The notes beneath the pieces are model-generated. The model did no database searches. It was not told where the DNA came from and saw only the letters and a list, made by a program, of their open reading frames with translations. The translations under genes and the position numbers were made by a program. Below, piece by piece: positions 9,311-19,284 of a stretch of 64,000 nucleotides of DNA. This DNA comes from Massilia sp. R2A-15. GTDB lineage: Bacteria; Pseudomonadota; Gammaproteobacteria; Burkholderiales; Burkholderiaceae_D. Each line of letters starts with the position of its first letter. Within the stretch, counting starts at the first letter, position 1. The stretch is taken from contig NZ_CP131935.1 of assembly GCF_030704305.1 (NCBI RefSeq), positions 1,860,001 to 1,924,000 of the forward strand, given 5' to 3'.

Positions 9311-10903
9311 TCAGCCGCCCAAAGCGTGCAGCAAGTTGGCCCCGTTTGGGCTGCCCAAGCCAGTGCACGCGTCCCAGCCGGGCTTCGCTTCATAGGCGCC
9401 GATATTTCCCGTCGTGATGTCGCGAAAGGACGCCTTGCTGACCGCCGCGTCGTACAACAAGGGATTGAGAAATCCCACGGGTTTTCCCAGCTTCTGATTC
9501 ATCAGCGCGATCAGTCCGGCCCACAGAGGAGCGACCGCGCTGGTGCCGCCGAACACGTATTCATGTCCATCGACCCGCACCATGTAGCCGGTGACCGGGT
9601 CGGCGTCCGCCGCCACATCGGGCACGCCGCGTCCAACCCGTCCGCCGGGATTGGCCGACGCCGGCACACCGGCCGCAGCCTGGTAGGCGGGCAGCGGGAA
9701 AAAGTCGCTGACGCCGCCGCCGCCGGCGCTGCGCAGCGGATCGTCGTTCCAGACGGTCTCGACCCCGGCGGCGGTCAGGCGCGTCCCGCCGCAGCACAGT
9801 ACGGCCGGGCTGGAGCCGGGAAAGTCGGCATGCGCCAGGCCGTCTGGCTGCGTGTGGTCCGGGTTCTCATCGCCCGAGCCGGCGTCGCCAGCGGCGCAGC
9901 AAATCGTCACGCCCAGTGCCGCCGCCGTCTGGAAGGCCTGGTCGAACGATTGCATCGCCTGGGCCGTCCAGTTCTTCTCTGGATTGCCCCAGCTGATCGA
10001 GATCACCGATGGCTTGTTGACCGTATCGTGGATCGCCATCGTGATGGCATCGAGGAAGCCCTTGTCCGTGTTCGGCGCAAAGTACACGGCAATCAAGGCT
10101 TTCGGCGCGATGGCCGCCGCCACTTCGATGTCGAGCATGACTTCGCCGTCGGCGCTGTTGGCGTTGGTGGGACGGTTTTTGGCGCCATCGACGGAAATGG
10201 TTTTGACTTGCGGTACCGGCAGGTTCATCCGCCTGAAATAGGCCTTGATGTCGGCCGAGCGGTAGCCTCCGCCGAGCTCGATGATGCCAATGCACTGGCC
10301 CGCGCCGTCCAGGCCCGTCGGAAAGTTGTAGAGCTTTGCCAGCTCGGGCGGCGTGAAGGAACTGGCCGCGGCGCCAGCGCGCATGACTGCCGGCGCCGCG
10401 AGCACCTGGAAATGGGGAATGGCGGTCGGCGTGTCGCCAATGCCGAACACGCCTTCGACGATGTCGGCCAGGTCGGCCGGCAAGGTGATCGGCTTGGTGC
10501 GGCGCCGCGACACCCCCGAATCGAGCTCGACCTGCTCGACCTCGGTGTCGAATGCGTCCACGAACTGCTGCGCGGTACCTGACAGGAACACGCTGCGGCG
10601 GGCCACGCTGGTATCGACCACCACCAGCCCGGCCTGCTGCGCGAAGGCGACGACTTTGGCGATATCGGCCGGATCGGCGCCGTGGGTGGCGGCATACTCC
10701 TCCCGCGTCATATAGCTTCGCGCTTGCACGGTGGCGGCGATCGACGCATGGGCCGCGGGAAGCGGCGCCTTGCGACGCAGGCGCACGGTCACCTCGAAAC
10801 GTTCGTCGGCGGACACGGGGCTTTGGGCGTGTACCCGGGCGACTGCAGCAGGGGCGCTGCCGGAAAGTAGGGTGCGGTTGGGAATGACGGCCATGATCGA
10901 CAC
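9311..10903 (-). CDS. Sedolisin-family serine-carboxyl peptidase (S53)
   Basis: A 530-residue protein with the pro-kumamolisin activation domain at about 30-165 and the S53 catalytic domain after it. The triad is visible as E254-x3-D258 (DGEVMLDIE) and S455 in GGTSAVAP; the oxyanion aspartate is D340 in AAGDAGSGD. The C-terminal calcium site is suggested by D495 (RDITTGN) and D511 (GWDACTGLG). These enzymes are acid proteases activated by removal of the prodomain. There is no obvious Sec signal at the N-terminus, which is common for bacterial members. The first or fourth codon could be the start. Confidence 0.92.
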   Translation of the reverse strand: MSIMAVIPNRTLLSGSAPAAVARVHAQSPVSADERFEVTVRLRRKAPLPAAHASIAATVQARSYMTREEYAATHGADPADIAKVVAFAQQAGLVVVDTSVARRSVFLSGTAQQFVDAFDTEVEQVELDSGVSRRRTKPITLPADLADIVEGVFGIGDTPTAIPHFQVLAAPAVMRAGAAASSFTPPELAKLYNFPTGLDGAGQCIGIIELGGGYRSADIKAYFRRMNLPVPQVKTISVDGAKNRPTNANSADGEVMLDIEVAAAIAPKALIAVYFAPNTDKGFLDAITMAIHDTVNKPSVISISWGNPEKNWTAQAMQSFDQAFQTAAALGVTICCAAGDAGSGDENPDHTQPDGLAHADFPGSSPAVLCCGGTRLTAAGVETVWNDDPLRSAGGGGVSDFFPLPAYQAAAGVPASANPGGRVGRGVPDVAADADPVTGYMVRVDGHEYVFGGTSAVAPLWAGLIALMNQKLGKPVGFLNPLLYDAAVSKASFRDITTGNIGAYEAKPGWDACTGLGSPNGANLLHALGG

Positions 10904-11006
10904 CTCAAGTTCACATTTAAGCGGGACGGTTCAATGACCTTAACGCTTGAACCGACAGTGCCAGCATAAACCCGCGCGCTGGCTCCTCATCATTACGTTT
11001 TCATCA

Positions 11007-11446
11007 TCATTGGCTGCTGATAAAGAAATTGGTGACGCCGGCGATGGCATCGGCGTCGTAGGTGGCCGACGCGCCGTCGGGCAGCAACTCAACACGGTCG
11101 GTTGCCGGCAGCGGAATCGAATTCAGGTCGACCGGGTTGTTGCCCAGCCCGTGGTTGGAGACGCGCCGTCCGTTGAGCAGCACCAGGGTGTAGTTCGAGC
11201 CCAGTCCGCGCAGATTGGCGGTGGAGGGCGCCCGGTCGAGCCGCCGTTGTTTGCCAGCACCGAAGCGCCGAAATTCGCAGGAACCAGGGCGACCAGGTCC
11301 TGCGCCGTGGTGGCGCCGGTATGCACGATGTCTTCATGCTTGAGCGTGGTGATCGGCAGCGCGGTTTCCGACGCGGCGCGCCGGATGCTCGAGCCGGTAA
11401 TTTCTACAGGGGGAATTACCGGCGGACTGCTCCGGCGTAGTCCCAC
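11007..11446 (-). pseudogene. Remnant of a TonB-dependent receptor plug domain
   Basis: Two frames together spell a plug domain: one gives VEITGSSIRRAASETALP, ITTLKHEDIVHTGATTAQDL and VPANFGASVLANNGG; after a frameshift near 11235 the other gives NLRGLGSNYTLVLLNGRR and DAIAGVTNFFIS before a stop at 11007. The long beta-barrel that should follow (about 600 or more residues) is absent, so only the first part of a receptor survives. No TonB box or signal peptide is recognisable upstream. Confidence 0.75.
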
Positions 11447-11665
11447 GTCGCTAACGCGCTAGAAAAATGGTATATACAAGTTCAGGCGCGGCGCGTTAAA
11501 TATACTTCCGACGTGACTGCCAAACATTAAACATTCTTCCCAGGGTACGCCGTGTGCATCGGTCCATTACCACTCGATTACACACTGTTTGTTTTGCGCC
11601 ACGGAATGTGGAATCGGCGCCGGGAGGAGGTACGATTGTCTTGACGATGCGGCCATGGGAATCGA

Positions 11666-13408
11666 ATGGAGACCATCAGAAAAATTCGCGCCTCGCACTG
11701 CTTGCCCATCGCTGTTGTTGGCGCATCGCGCGGCGCGCGCCTTGTTCGATGGTCGGCGCGTGGCAACGGCCTGATCGCGTTTGCAGCGCTCGTCGCCTGC
11801 TATCTGCTGCCGGGCATGATCGGCCACGATCCCTGGAAGCAGGACGAAACCTACATAGCCGATATTGTTCGCAACATGCTCGATTCCGGCGACTGGATGG
11901 TGCCGACGATGGCCGGCGCGCCTTTCATGGAAAAGCCTCCGCTGTTTTATTGGGTGGCTGCGCTTTGCGTGCGGATGTCCTCGCCTTTCCTGGCGCCGCA
12001 CGACGCGGCCCGTCTTGCGACGACCCTGTTCCTGGTCGGCACCTGTATCGCGACAGCGATTGCCGTCCGCGCGTGCTGGGACGGCAGGCATGCGAAAGTC
12101 GGCGTGCTGGTGCTGTTGTCCTGCCTCGGACTGGAGCGGTACGCCCACCTCATGCTGACTGATTTTGCGATGCTGTTCGGCTTTGGCGTCGCTATCTGTG
12201 GCCTGCTGCGCTCCGCACGGTATGGTCAGCACGCGGGACTGATCCTCGGCACTGGCGCCGGGATCGCATTCATGGGGAAAGGGCTGCTCGGCCCCGGCGT
12301 CCTCGCATGCAGCGCGCTCATGCTGCCGCTGCTGTTCGTTCAGTGGCGCCGGCGCAGCTACCTGCGCGAGCTTTGGATGGGCTGCCTGGCCGCGCTGCCG
12401 TGGCTGACGATCTGGCCCATGCTGTTGCTCGGCCGCTCGCCCGAACTGCTGAAGGAATGGATATGGGCCAATAACATCGGCAGGTTCCTTGGATTTTCGG
12501 TGGCCGAACTCGGCGCTGCGCACCCTCCGTGGTTCTGGATAGAGAACCTTCCCTGGATTGCATTGCCTGGCTGGCCGCTGGCGCTGCTCACGCTGTGGCG
12601 AAGGCGCGGCGGTGCGATGAACGACCCGGCGATTCAGCTCGCGTTGACGCTGTGCGCGGTCCTGCTGCTCGTGCTCGGATGTTCCGCTTCGGCCCGCGAC
12701 AACTACGCTTTGCCTATCCTGTTGCCGTTGGCGCTGCTCGCCGCGCCCGCCGCCGAGTCCTTGCCAAGCACGCTGGATCGATGGTGGGCGTGCGGCGCCT
12801 GCGCCTTGTTCGGAACAATGACAATCGCGGTCTGGACTGGCTGGACGTCGATGATGGCGACTGGAAGTGTGCCGGATTGGCCGATCGTTGCGAACTACCT
12901 GCCTTCGCAGTTTCATCCGGTGTTCGATGCATGGCGATTTGCCGCGGCGCTGGCGGCGACGGCGATACCGCTATGGCTCGCAGCGAGCGCGCGGGTTTTC
13001 AGGGGGTATGGGCTACGCTGCTGGTTTGTCGGTTTGTCCGTCACCTGGGCGTCCTTTGCCATCTTGTGGGGGCCATGGATCGACGCCGCCAAGAGCTATC
13101 GCAGCGTGTTCGAATCCGTGCGCGAAGCTTTGCCGCCGGGCGTGAAGTGCCTGTCGCAATCGGGCCTGGGTGAAAGCGAGCTTGCGATGCTCCATTATTA
13201 TCTCGGCATGACGGCAACGCGCGCCTCTTCGCGGCATTGTGGCGCGCTGCTGGTCGAGGGGCCCGCCACGCGAACGCCATCGGTGGAAGCGGGCGGCGCC
13301 CAAAGGCTGGTCTGGTCGGGCGCCCGGCCGGGCGATGAGGACGAGCGGTTTTGGCTGATTGTGGAGAGGCGAACAAAACCCGTTGGTGATCTGACGACAC
13401 GCAGATAG
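11666..13408 (+). CDS. GT39/ArnT-like membrane glycosyltransferase
   Basis: A 580-residue polytopic membrane protein with about ten or more hydrophobic segments. The GT-C signature acidic pair is at D60-E61 (KQDETYIADI) in the first periplasmic loop, followed by PTMAGAPFMEKPPLFYW, typical of ArnT-type transferases that move a sugar from a polyprenyl phosphate carrier to an acceptor such as lipid A or a protein. The C-terminal 110 residues form a soluble tail. No neighbouring lipid-A or glycan genes are seen, so the acceptor is open. It converges on the broken MFS gene with a 16-base gap. Confidence 0.85.
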   Translation: METIRKIRASHCLPIAVVGASRGARLVRWSARGNGLIAFAALVACYLLPGMIGHDPWKQDETYIADIVRNMLDSGDWMVPTMAGAPFMEKPPLFYWVAALCVRMSSPFLAPHDAARLATTLFLVGTCIATAIAVRACWDGRHAKVGVLVLLSCLGLERYAHLMLTDFAMLFGFGVAICGLLRSARYGQHAGLILGTGAGIAFMGKGLLGPGVLACSALMLPLLFVQWRRRSYLRELWMGCLAALPWLTIWPMLLLGRSPELLKEWIWANNIGRFLGFSVAELGAAHPPWFWIENLPWIALPGWPLALLTLWRRRGGAMNDPAIQLALTLCAVLLLVLGCSASARDNYALPILLPLALLAAPAAESLPSTLDRWWACGACALFGTMTIAVWTGWTSMMATGSVPDWPIVANYLPSQFHPVFDAWRFAAALAATAIPLWLAASARVFRGYGLRCWFVGLSVTWASFAILWGPWIDAAKSYRSVFESVREALPPGVKCLSQSGLGESELAMLHYYLGMTATRASSRHCGALLVEGPATRTPSVEAGGAQRLVWSGARPGDEDERFWLIVERRTKPVGDLTTRR

Positions 13409-13424
13409 GCGCGCGCGTCCTCCA

Positions 13425-14633
13425 TCAGGGCAAAGGCTCGGTGTCCTTGAAGGACTTCCAGAGAGCCAAGTCGTAGGCGATTTTCAGGCAGCCGCACGCC
13501 ACCAGGGGAGCGGCGAGCAAGCCGGCAGCGAAAAGGCCGGCGCCAATAACGGGGCGGCGGACGCCATGCTCCTGGGGACGGGGTGAAGCTGGCGGCTGCC
13601 GCGCGCTCGGCTGGCGTCACCACCGACATGACGAAGGCGCTGCGCGCCCGCACGTCCATCGACGACAGCGGCGCTCGGACGACCAGCAGCCCCAAGGCAG
13701 GCCAGATGGTGGGAGCGAAGGCGGCGCCGATCAGGCAGAGGCTCGCCGGGATGTGCGTGAAGACCATTGTGTTCACCAGGCCGATCCTGCGCGCGAGCGG
13801 CGGCGCCGCAAGCTGCGACGCGGCGGCGCAGACCCCGGACCAGAAAAAGAATTGGCCGGCAGACGCCACCGACATGTCGAACCGCTTGAACAGCCAGAGC
13901 GCCAGCAGTGCGTTGACGACGAGGCCTCCGGCGAACGAGTCGGCTGAGAAGAGGGCGGCCAGGCGGACGACAGTAGGGCTCGACCGGCCGAGCGGAGTTC
14001 GTGGCTGAGGCGCCGCTTCATGGGGGACGGAAAGCGATGGGAAAGCATCCACACCCCGCAGCCGTCCAGGCCATACAGCCCGAAGATGCAGCGTAAGCCA
14101 TCGACCGCGGAGAGACCGGTTGCGGCCGAAATGTGGGATGGCAGCGCCGCTGCCAAGGCGCCCAGCGCGGACGAAAGCGACCCCAGGAGGCTGTATCGGG
14201 CGAATAGGGAAGTGCGCGCGTCGCCGTCGGCGCATTCGGCCAGGCGCGCATGCTCAAGCGGCAGGAATACGCTCGTGTCGCCCGAGCTGGGGTTCAGTGT
14301 TACGACGAAGGCGATCGCCAACAGCGGCCAGAACGTCGACGCCATGCTGAATGCGAAGCCGGTGGCTGCCATGAGCGCGGCGGCGCCCAGAATCAGGCGG
14401 TGATGGTGCACGCGGTGCCCCCACGCTCCGACGGCCAATGTTGCGCACGCCGACCCGAGCAGCGTGGCCGTCGCCAGCACTCCCACTTCCCACGGCCCCA
14501 AGCTCAGGGCAAGCAGGTACGCCGGCAGCAAGACAGCGACATAGCCGTCCGCGAAGGCTCGGAGCGCACGCGCGACCAGAAGCGACAGGGCGGTTGCATG
14601 AACGCCTGGCGGGAGAAGCAAGCTGCCCAACAT
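13425..14633 (-). pseudogene. Frameshifted MFS transporter
   Basis: The first six or so helices read from 14633 in one frame (VLLPAYLLALSLGPWEVGVL). After a shift near 13985-13995 the next helices continue in a second frame (VVRLAALFSADSFAGGLV, ARRIGLVNTMVFTHIPASL). Two further shifts between about 13530 and 13580 lead to a third frame with the last helix (GLFAAGLLAAPLVACGCLK) and the stop at 13425-13427. Put together it is a normal-length major facilitator protein of about 400 residues. Three indels make it almost certainly inactive. Confidence 0.8.
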
Positions 14634-14770
14634 CAGCGCCAGGCCTGGATGCGGTCAGATCGCAAGGGTGAATTATTAAGAATTGGCATAGTTATCAATT
14701 TACCGGTCTGGCGAAGGAGTTACGAGCGACACCGACCGTGCCGGCACTCATCGTATCGTAAGGCGCGTCG

Positions 14771-15646
14771 TCATCGTCCGCGGATACGTTTATCGAGTTT
14801 GGCGAGCTCGGATTCGGCGCCTCGGATCAGGCTCGGAACGTGAATGCCCCTGGCCGTGAAATGGCAGCGGAACGGACAGGGCGCATCGGTGTCGTGATTC
14901 AGCTTCGCGCACGCCACGACGGCCGGTCCGGTGGCGCGATATACCAGCGCGCCCAAGCCCATCCCCATGATCGGCGCGGTGAAATACAGCCACATCGCGG
15001 TCCAGATGCCGCTCGGGAGGGCCGAGCCGACACTGCGCGCCGGGTTCATGCTCATGCCGGAAAACGGCGCTTCGAAGGTGACGAACAGCGCGATTAGCAC
15101 GCCGCAGATCAGACCCGTGTAGCGCATTAGCCGCACCTGGTTGCTGGCGTACAGCGACGCCCCCATCAGCATGGCCGAGATCAGCATTTCCATGCCGAAC
15201 GCCACGCCCACACCGCAGCTGCCCGGCACGGTCACAGCGAAGGAAACCGGCGCTTCCGCCAGCGCCGGCCCGGCAAGCAGATGGGCGAGCAGTACGCCCG
15301 CCGCGCCGCCGGCGAACTGCGCGCACGCGTACATGGCGGCATCGAAGCGGCCGATCTTGCCCAGCAGCGCATAAGTCAGGGTCAGCGCGGGATTGAAGTG
15401 CGCGCCCGAGCGCGCCCCCCACGGCGAATAAATCAGCGCCACCGCGGTCCCGCCCATCGCCACTCCCATCAGGGCGCGCCGCAGCAGCGCGCTGGCGACC
15501 AGCACGTGCAGGGGAAAACGGTGCGACTCGAGTGCCGTGTCGACCAGGGCGGCGACGAGCATGAAGGCGCCCAGCCCCGCCGCTTCGATCGCATACTGCG
15601 GCCAGTGTTGGCGAAACTGCGCGACGTATCCGCTCGCCTCAGTCAT
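14771..15646 (-). CDS. Aquaporin/MIP-family channel
   Basis: A 291-residue membrane protein with both half-helix NPA motifs of the MIP family: HFNPALTL (N85) and SMNPARSV (N201). Six membrane segments plus a cytosolic C-terminal tail of about 40 residues with a CPFRC pair are visible. It would conduct water or small neutral solutes across the inner membrane. Its ATG overlaps the end of the upstream sensor-kinase gene by 8 bases, so it is the third gene of a regulator-kinase-channel operon. This links the channel to the solute sensed by that system. Which solute is not deducible. Confidence 0.88.
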   Translation of the reverse strand: MTEASGYVAQFRQHWPQYAIEAAGLGAFMLVAALVDTALESHRFPLHVLVASALLRRALMGVAMGGTAVALIYSPWGARSGAHFNPALTLTYALLGKIGRFDAAMYACAQFAGGAAGVLLAHLLAGPALAEAPVSFAVTVPGSCGVGVAFGMEMLISAMLMGASLYASNQVRLMRYTGLICGVLIALFVTFEAPFSGMSMNPARSVGSALPSGIWTAMWLYFTAPIMGMGLGALVYRATGPAVVACAKLNHDTDAPCPFRCHFTARGIHVPSLIRGAESELAKLDKRIRGR

Positions 15647-17048
15647 GGTTGCCCGCGATCGGGAAGCGCACGGTGACGCGCAGGCCGGCGCCGTGATCGC
15701 CGGCGCAGAGGGCAACCTGCGCGCCGATCGCGTCGCAGATCTCCTTCACAATGGCCAAGCCGAGGCCGGAACTTTGCGCCTTGGTCTGGTCGATCCGGTA
15801 AAACCGTTCGAACACGCGCGCGCGCTGGTGCTCGGGAATGCCCGGGCCCGAATCGGTGATCTCGAGCACCGTCGCGTCCGCCGCTTGCAGCACCGAGGCG
15901 ATGACGGTTCCATTGCCGGCCAGATGCTGAATCGCGTTGTCGACGAGGTTGGCGATCAATTCCCGCAACAGGTAGGCGGAGCACATCACGGTCGCCTGCT
16001 CGTCGAGGGCGTCGACACCGAGCTCGATACCTTTTTGCTGCGCCAGCGGCGCGAGTTCTTCGATGACGCTGGTGACAGTTGCCGCCAGGTTGACCGCCAC
16101 CGACGCGGCGTCGGGGCGCTTCTGTTCCACGGTCGCCAGCACCAGCAGCTGGTTGATCGCGCGGCCGCCATGCGCGACCGACTTTTGCATCGCGCCGAAT
16201 ACTTCCATGCAGGCGGCATTCGCGCTCGGATCGCGCCGGCCGAAGTTGATTTGCGACGTAAGGATCGCGAACGTGGTGCGCAGGTGGTGCGCGGTGTTCG
16301 CGACGAACTGCTCGTAGGATCCGAGCGTGTGGTCGAGGCGGACGACGTAATCATTCAACGCGACGATGATCGGGCGCAGCTCGGCGAGCGAGGTGTCTGC
16401 GTCGAGCTTTTGCAGAGACCCGGGACGTCGGTCGCGCAGCTGCGCGCCGAATGCAATCAAGGGGAGCAGCGTCCAGCGCACCGCGAATGCGAGGCCCGAG
16501 ACCAGCAGGACGAACAGAATCAGCGTCTCGCGCACGGCGGTGCGCATCAAATCGTGCCGGAATGCGGTGTGACCATGCAGGGTCTGGGCGACTTCGGTGA
16601 TGGCGTAATCGGTCGACCGCGTGCTTGGCAGCGCATGCTTGTAGGCGATCACGCGTACTGGCTCGCCCCGCATCGATGCGAGGAAATACTTTTCCTGCTC
16701 GATCTCCAGCGCTCCGGCGTACAGCGGCATATCGGCATCGCCCGCGAGCAGGATGCCACTCTTGCTGCGCACCGAGTAGAACACCCGGTCCTGGGTCTTG
16801 TTGGCGAACAGTTCGAACGCCGCCGGCGGAATGCTGATCTCGTAGCCGCCATCGATCTTCGCCAACGGTTCGGAGATGATCTTGGCGGCGCCCATGAGCA
16901 GCTGCTGCTGCACCAGGGTCGCCACGCCATCGGTGTCGCTGCGCGCAAACATGAAATCGACCGCCGCGATCAGCACGGCGGGCAACAACACCCATAAGGC
17001 GAGCCGGCGTTTGAGACTGCCAACGCCGCGCATGTCAGGCGGCGACAT
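15639..17048 (-). CDS. TctE/QseC-like sensor histidine kinase
   Basis: A 469-residue kinase. It has a membrane segment at about 17-35, a periplasmic domain to about 172 and a second membrane segment at 175-195. The DHp helix carries phospho-acceptor H254 and the ATPase domain has DNAIQH, DSGPGIP and SSGLGLAIVKEI. The H-box is atypical: H254 is followed by HLRTT where the family has ELRTP or QLRTP. It overlaps the upstream regulator gene by 14 bases and the downstream channel by 8. By similarity to TctE it probably senses a small organic solute and phosphorylates the TctD-like partner. Confidence 0.88.
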   Translation of the reverse strand: MSPPDMRGVGSLKRRLALWVLLPAVLIAAVDFMFARSDTDGVATLVQQQLLMGAAKIISEPLAKIDGGYEISIPPAAFELFANKTQDRVFYSVRSKSGILLAGDADMPLYAGALEIEQEKYFLASMRGEPVRVIAYKHALPSTRSTDYAITEVAQTLHGHTAFRHDLMRTAVRETLILFVLLVSGLAFAVRWTLLPLIAFGAQLRDRRPGSLQKLDADTSLAELRPIIVALNDYVVRLDHTLGSYEQFVANTAHHLRTTFAILTSQINFGRRDPSANAACMEVFGAMQKSVAHGGRAINQLLVLATVEQKRPDAASVAVNLAATVTSVIEELAPLAQQKGIELGVDALDEQATVMCSAYLLRELIANLVDNAIQHLAGNGTVIASVLQAADATVLEITDSGPGIPEHQRARVFERFYRIDQTKAQSSGLGLAIVKEICDAIGAQVALCAGDHGAGLRVTVRFPIAGNHD

Positions 17049-17706
17049 AGCTCAGCATGTAGCCGAGGCCGCGCAAGGTGAGGATTTGCGCACCCGATTG
17101 CTCCAGCTTCTTGCGCAGCCGGACGATGTAAATCTCCAGCGCCTTGGCCGACACCATGTCGTCGAGCGTGCACAGGTTGTCGGCAAGATTCTGTTTCGAC
17201 ACCGTCTTGCCGCTGTGGCGGATCAGAGTCTCGAGCACCGCGTGCTCGCGCGGCGTCAGCCCCAGCACCGCGCCCTTGCTGCTGAACTGCTTGGTGTTGG
17301 TGTCGTACGATAGCCCGCCGCAAAAAATGACGGGATTGGCCTTGCCGCTCGCGCGCCGCAGCAGCGAGCGCAGGCGCGCCTCCAGTTCCTGGATGTCGAA
17401 CGGCTTGGCCAGGTAGTCGTCGGCGCCCAAGTCCAGGTGCGCAATGATGTCCTGCAAGGTGTTCTGCGCGCTGATGATCAGCACCGGCACCTGATTGTTC
17501 TTGGCGCGCAGGCTGCGCAGCAAGGTCTGTCCGTTCAGTCCCGGCAAGGTCAGGTCCAGCAGGATCGCATCGTAAGCCTGGGTGAGCAGAAGGTGCGCGG
17601 CATCGGTGCCGGAAAACGCCTGCTCGACGGCAAAGCCGGACTGGGTGAGCAGCCGGCTCAGCCATCCGGACAGCTCCTGATTATCTTCTACTAGCAAAAG
17701 TTTCAT
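17035..17706 (-). CDS. TctD-like OmpR-family response regulator
   Basis: A 223-residue regulator with a receiver domain (phospho-acceptor D51 in ILLDLTLPG, switch lysine in DDYLAKPF) and a winged-helix DNA-binding domain ending LRGLGYMLSYVAA. The start is the ATG giving KLLLVEDN; the frame upstream is open but has no support. It is the first gene of the regulator-kinase-channel operon. The divergent porin-ABC transporter operon begins 173 bases away, so the intergenic gap is the likely binding site. Its likely job is to activate uptake genes in response to the kinase's ligand. Confidence 0.9.
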   Translation of the reverse strand: MKLLLVEDNQELSGWLSRLLTQSGFAVEQAFSGTDAAHLLLTQAYDAILLDLTLPGLNGQTLLRSLRAKNNQVPVLIISAQNTLQDIIAHLDLGADDYLAKPFDIQELEARLRSLLRRASGKANPVIFCGGLSYDTNTKQFSSKGAVLGLTPREHAVLETLIRHSGKTVSKQNLADNLCTLDDMVSAKALEIYIVRLRKKLEQSGAQILTLRGLGYMLSYVAA

Positions 17707-17879
17707 CGCCACAGCGTACTGCATTTCGGCAAATCGTTCATTACGCGGCAATTATTTTTTCCGCCACTGTTTATTGAAGGCAAATAGAAGGGTAGGGCGC
17801 TCTACATTGGCTGCTGTTGGCCAAAACCGCATCAGACGGGTCTGGCAGACGTCCATTTCTAACCCCAGGAGACACAAGA

Positions 17880-19193
17880 ATGAAGCAACGATTGATCGCG
17901 GTCGCCGTTCTGGCGACGCTGGCGCAGGGCGTCCATGCCCAGACCTCCGATGACATGCAGCAGGCCCTGGCGCAGGCACAGAAGGCGGCAGCCGACGCAA
18001 CGGTTGCGGCGCAGCAGGCCCAGCAGGCGCTCGAGCAGATCCGCGCCAGCGCCGCCGCGAAAGCCCATCCGAAAGCCGCAGCGGCCGACGATGCGCTCAG
18101 CCAGACGCCCGGCGAAGGGGTCATGCTCAAGAGCGGCGCCGATTACGTGCGCCTGTACGGCCTGCTCGACATGAGCCTGAGCCGCCGTACCAATGCCGAC
18201 AAGGCCGGCAATACCCTGAACGACATGCCAATCGCCTGGTTCAGCGGCAATCGCTGGGGCATCGAAGGCCAGCACGTGCTGAAGGACAGCGGCGGCCTGA
18301 AGGCGATCTTCAAGCTCGAGAGCGAGTATGAACTACCGACCGGCAATATGGACTCGCCCGGCGTGCTGTTCAACCGCGACGCCTGGCTGGGAATGGAAAG
18401 CGACACCATCGGCCGCATCACGCTGGGCCGCCAGAACACCCTGGCGCGCGAGTTCTCCAAGATCTACGGCGATCCCTACGGTTCGGCGGGCGTGACAATG
18501 GAAGAGGGCGGCTACAGCAACAACAACGACTTCAAACAGTTCATTTTTTATTCGGGCAGCGCCACCGGCACCCGTTACGACAAGGGCATCGTCTGGAAGA
18601 AGCAGGTCGGCAAGTTCATGGTCGGCCTCGGTTACCAGCTCGGCGGCGTACCGGGCGACTTCGACAGTGGCACCACCAAATCGCTGGGTCTGGCGTACAA
18701 CGGCGGCAAACTCAACATCGCCGGCTTCGTCACCAGCGCCAACGTCAACAACTTCAGGCACACCTCGTATTCTGTGGGCGGCAATTACCAGTTCGGCCTG
18801 CTGCGCCTGAATACCGGCTACGTCCATTACACGGCGGACCAGCCAGCGGCGATCGGGAACCGCGACGACAACGCCTACACCATCTCGGCGCGCTTCTCGC
18901 CGGCCGGCCGCTTCGACTACGAGCTGGGCTGGCAGACCATGAATGCGAACAATGCGGCCGTCAACGGCAGCGGCTACGTGCTCAACGCCTTCGCCAACAC
19001 CGCCAGTGCCACCCGTACCGGCACCGGCAAGCGCAAGACCTTGTACGCATCGTCGTTCTATCGCTTCGACAAGCGCACCGAACTATACCTGGCGGTCGAT
19101 CGCCTGAAGACCGACGGCACCTACCTGGCCGCCCAGGCCAACGGCTTCAAGGAACAGAACGAAGCCGCGGTCGGCATGCGCTTCAAGTTCTGA
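17880..19193 (+). CDS. Gram-negative porin, first gene of an uptake operon
   Basis: This 437-residue outer-membrane protein starts at an ATG behind CAGGAGACAC. It has a signal peptide ending near VHAQ, an Ala/Gln-rich coiled-coil-like segment (about 22-65), then a 16-strand-type barrel (YVRLYGLLDMSLSRR near the first strand) closing with the terminal phenylalanine (GMRFKF). It lies 91 bases upstream of the ABC substrate-binding protein in the same direction, and divergent from the TctD-like regulator, so it is likely the entry pore for the ABC transporter's substrate. Confidence 0.88.
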   Translation: MKQRLIAVAVLATLAQGVHAQTSDDMQQALAQAQKAAADATVAAQQAQQALEQIRASAAAKAHPKAAAADDALSQTPGEGVMLKSGADYVRLYGLLDMSLSRRTNADKAGNTLNDMPIAWFSGNRWGIEGQHVLKDSGGLKAIFKLESEYELPTGNMDSPGVLFNRDAWLGMESDTIGRITLGRQNTLAREFSKIYGDPYGSAGVTMEEGGYSNNNDFKQFIFYSGSATGTRYDKGIVWKKQVGKFMVGLGYQLGGVPGDFDSGTTKSLGLAYNGGKLNIAGFVTSANVNNFRHTSYSVGGNYQFGLLRLNTGYVHYTADQPAAIGNRDDNAYTISARFSPAGRFDYELGWQTMNANNAAVNGSGYVLNAFANTASATRTGTGKRKTLYASSFYRFDKRTELYLAVDRLKTDGTYLAAQANGFKEQNEAAVGMRFKF

Positions 19194-19284
19194 TCGCTCA
19201 CGAGGCGGTAATCAAAAGGAAAGCATTTTGAAAGCCGCCGCCCCTTATATTGTTCAGTTCCCAAAATAATTCGAAGGAGACACC

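Noticed and set aside
9275..10582. A 435-codon open frame on the plus strand
   Set aside because: It is antisense to the S53 peptidase, whose catalytic residues are all visible on the other strand.
11567..12916. A 449-codon open frame on the minus strand
   Set aside because: It is antisense to the GT39 transferase, Arg/Gln-rich and without recognisable features.
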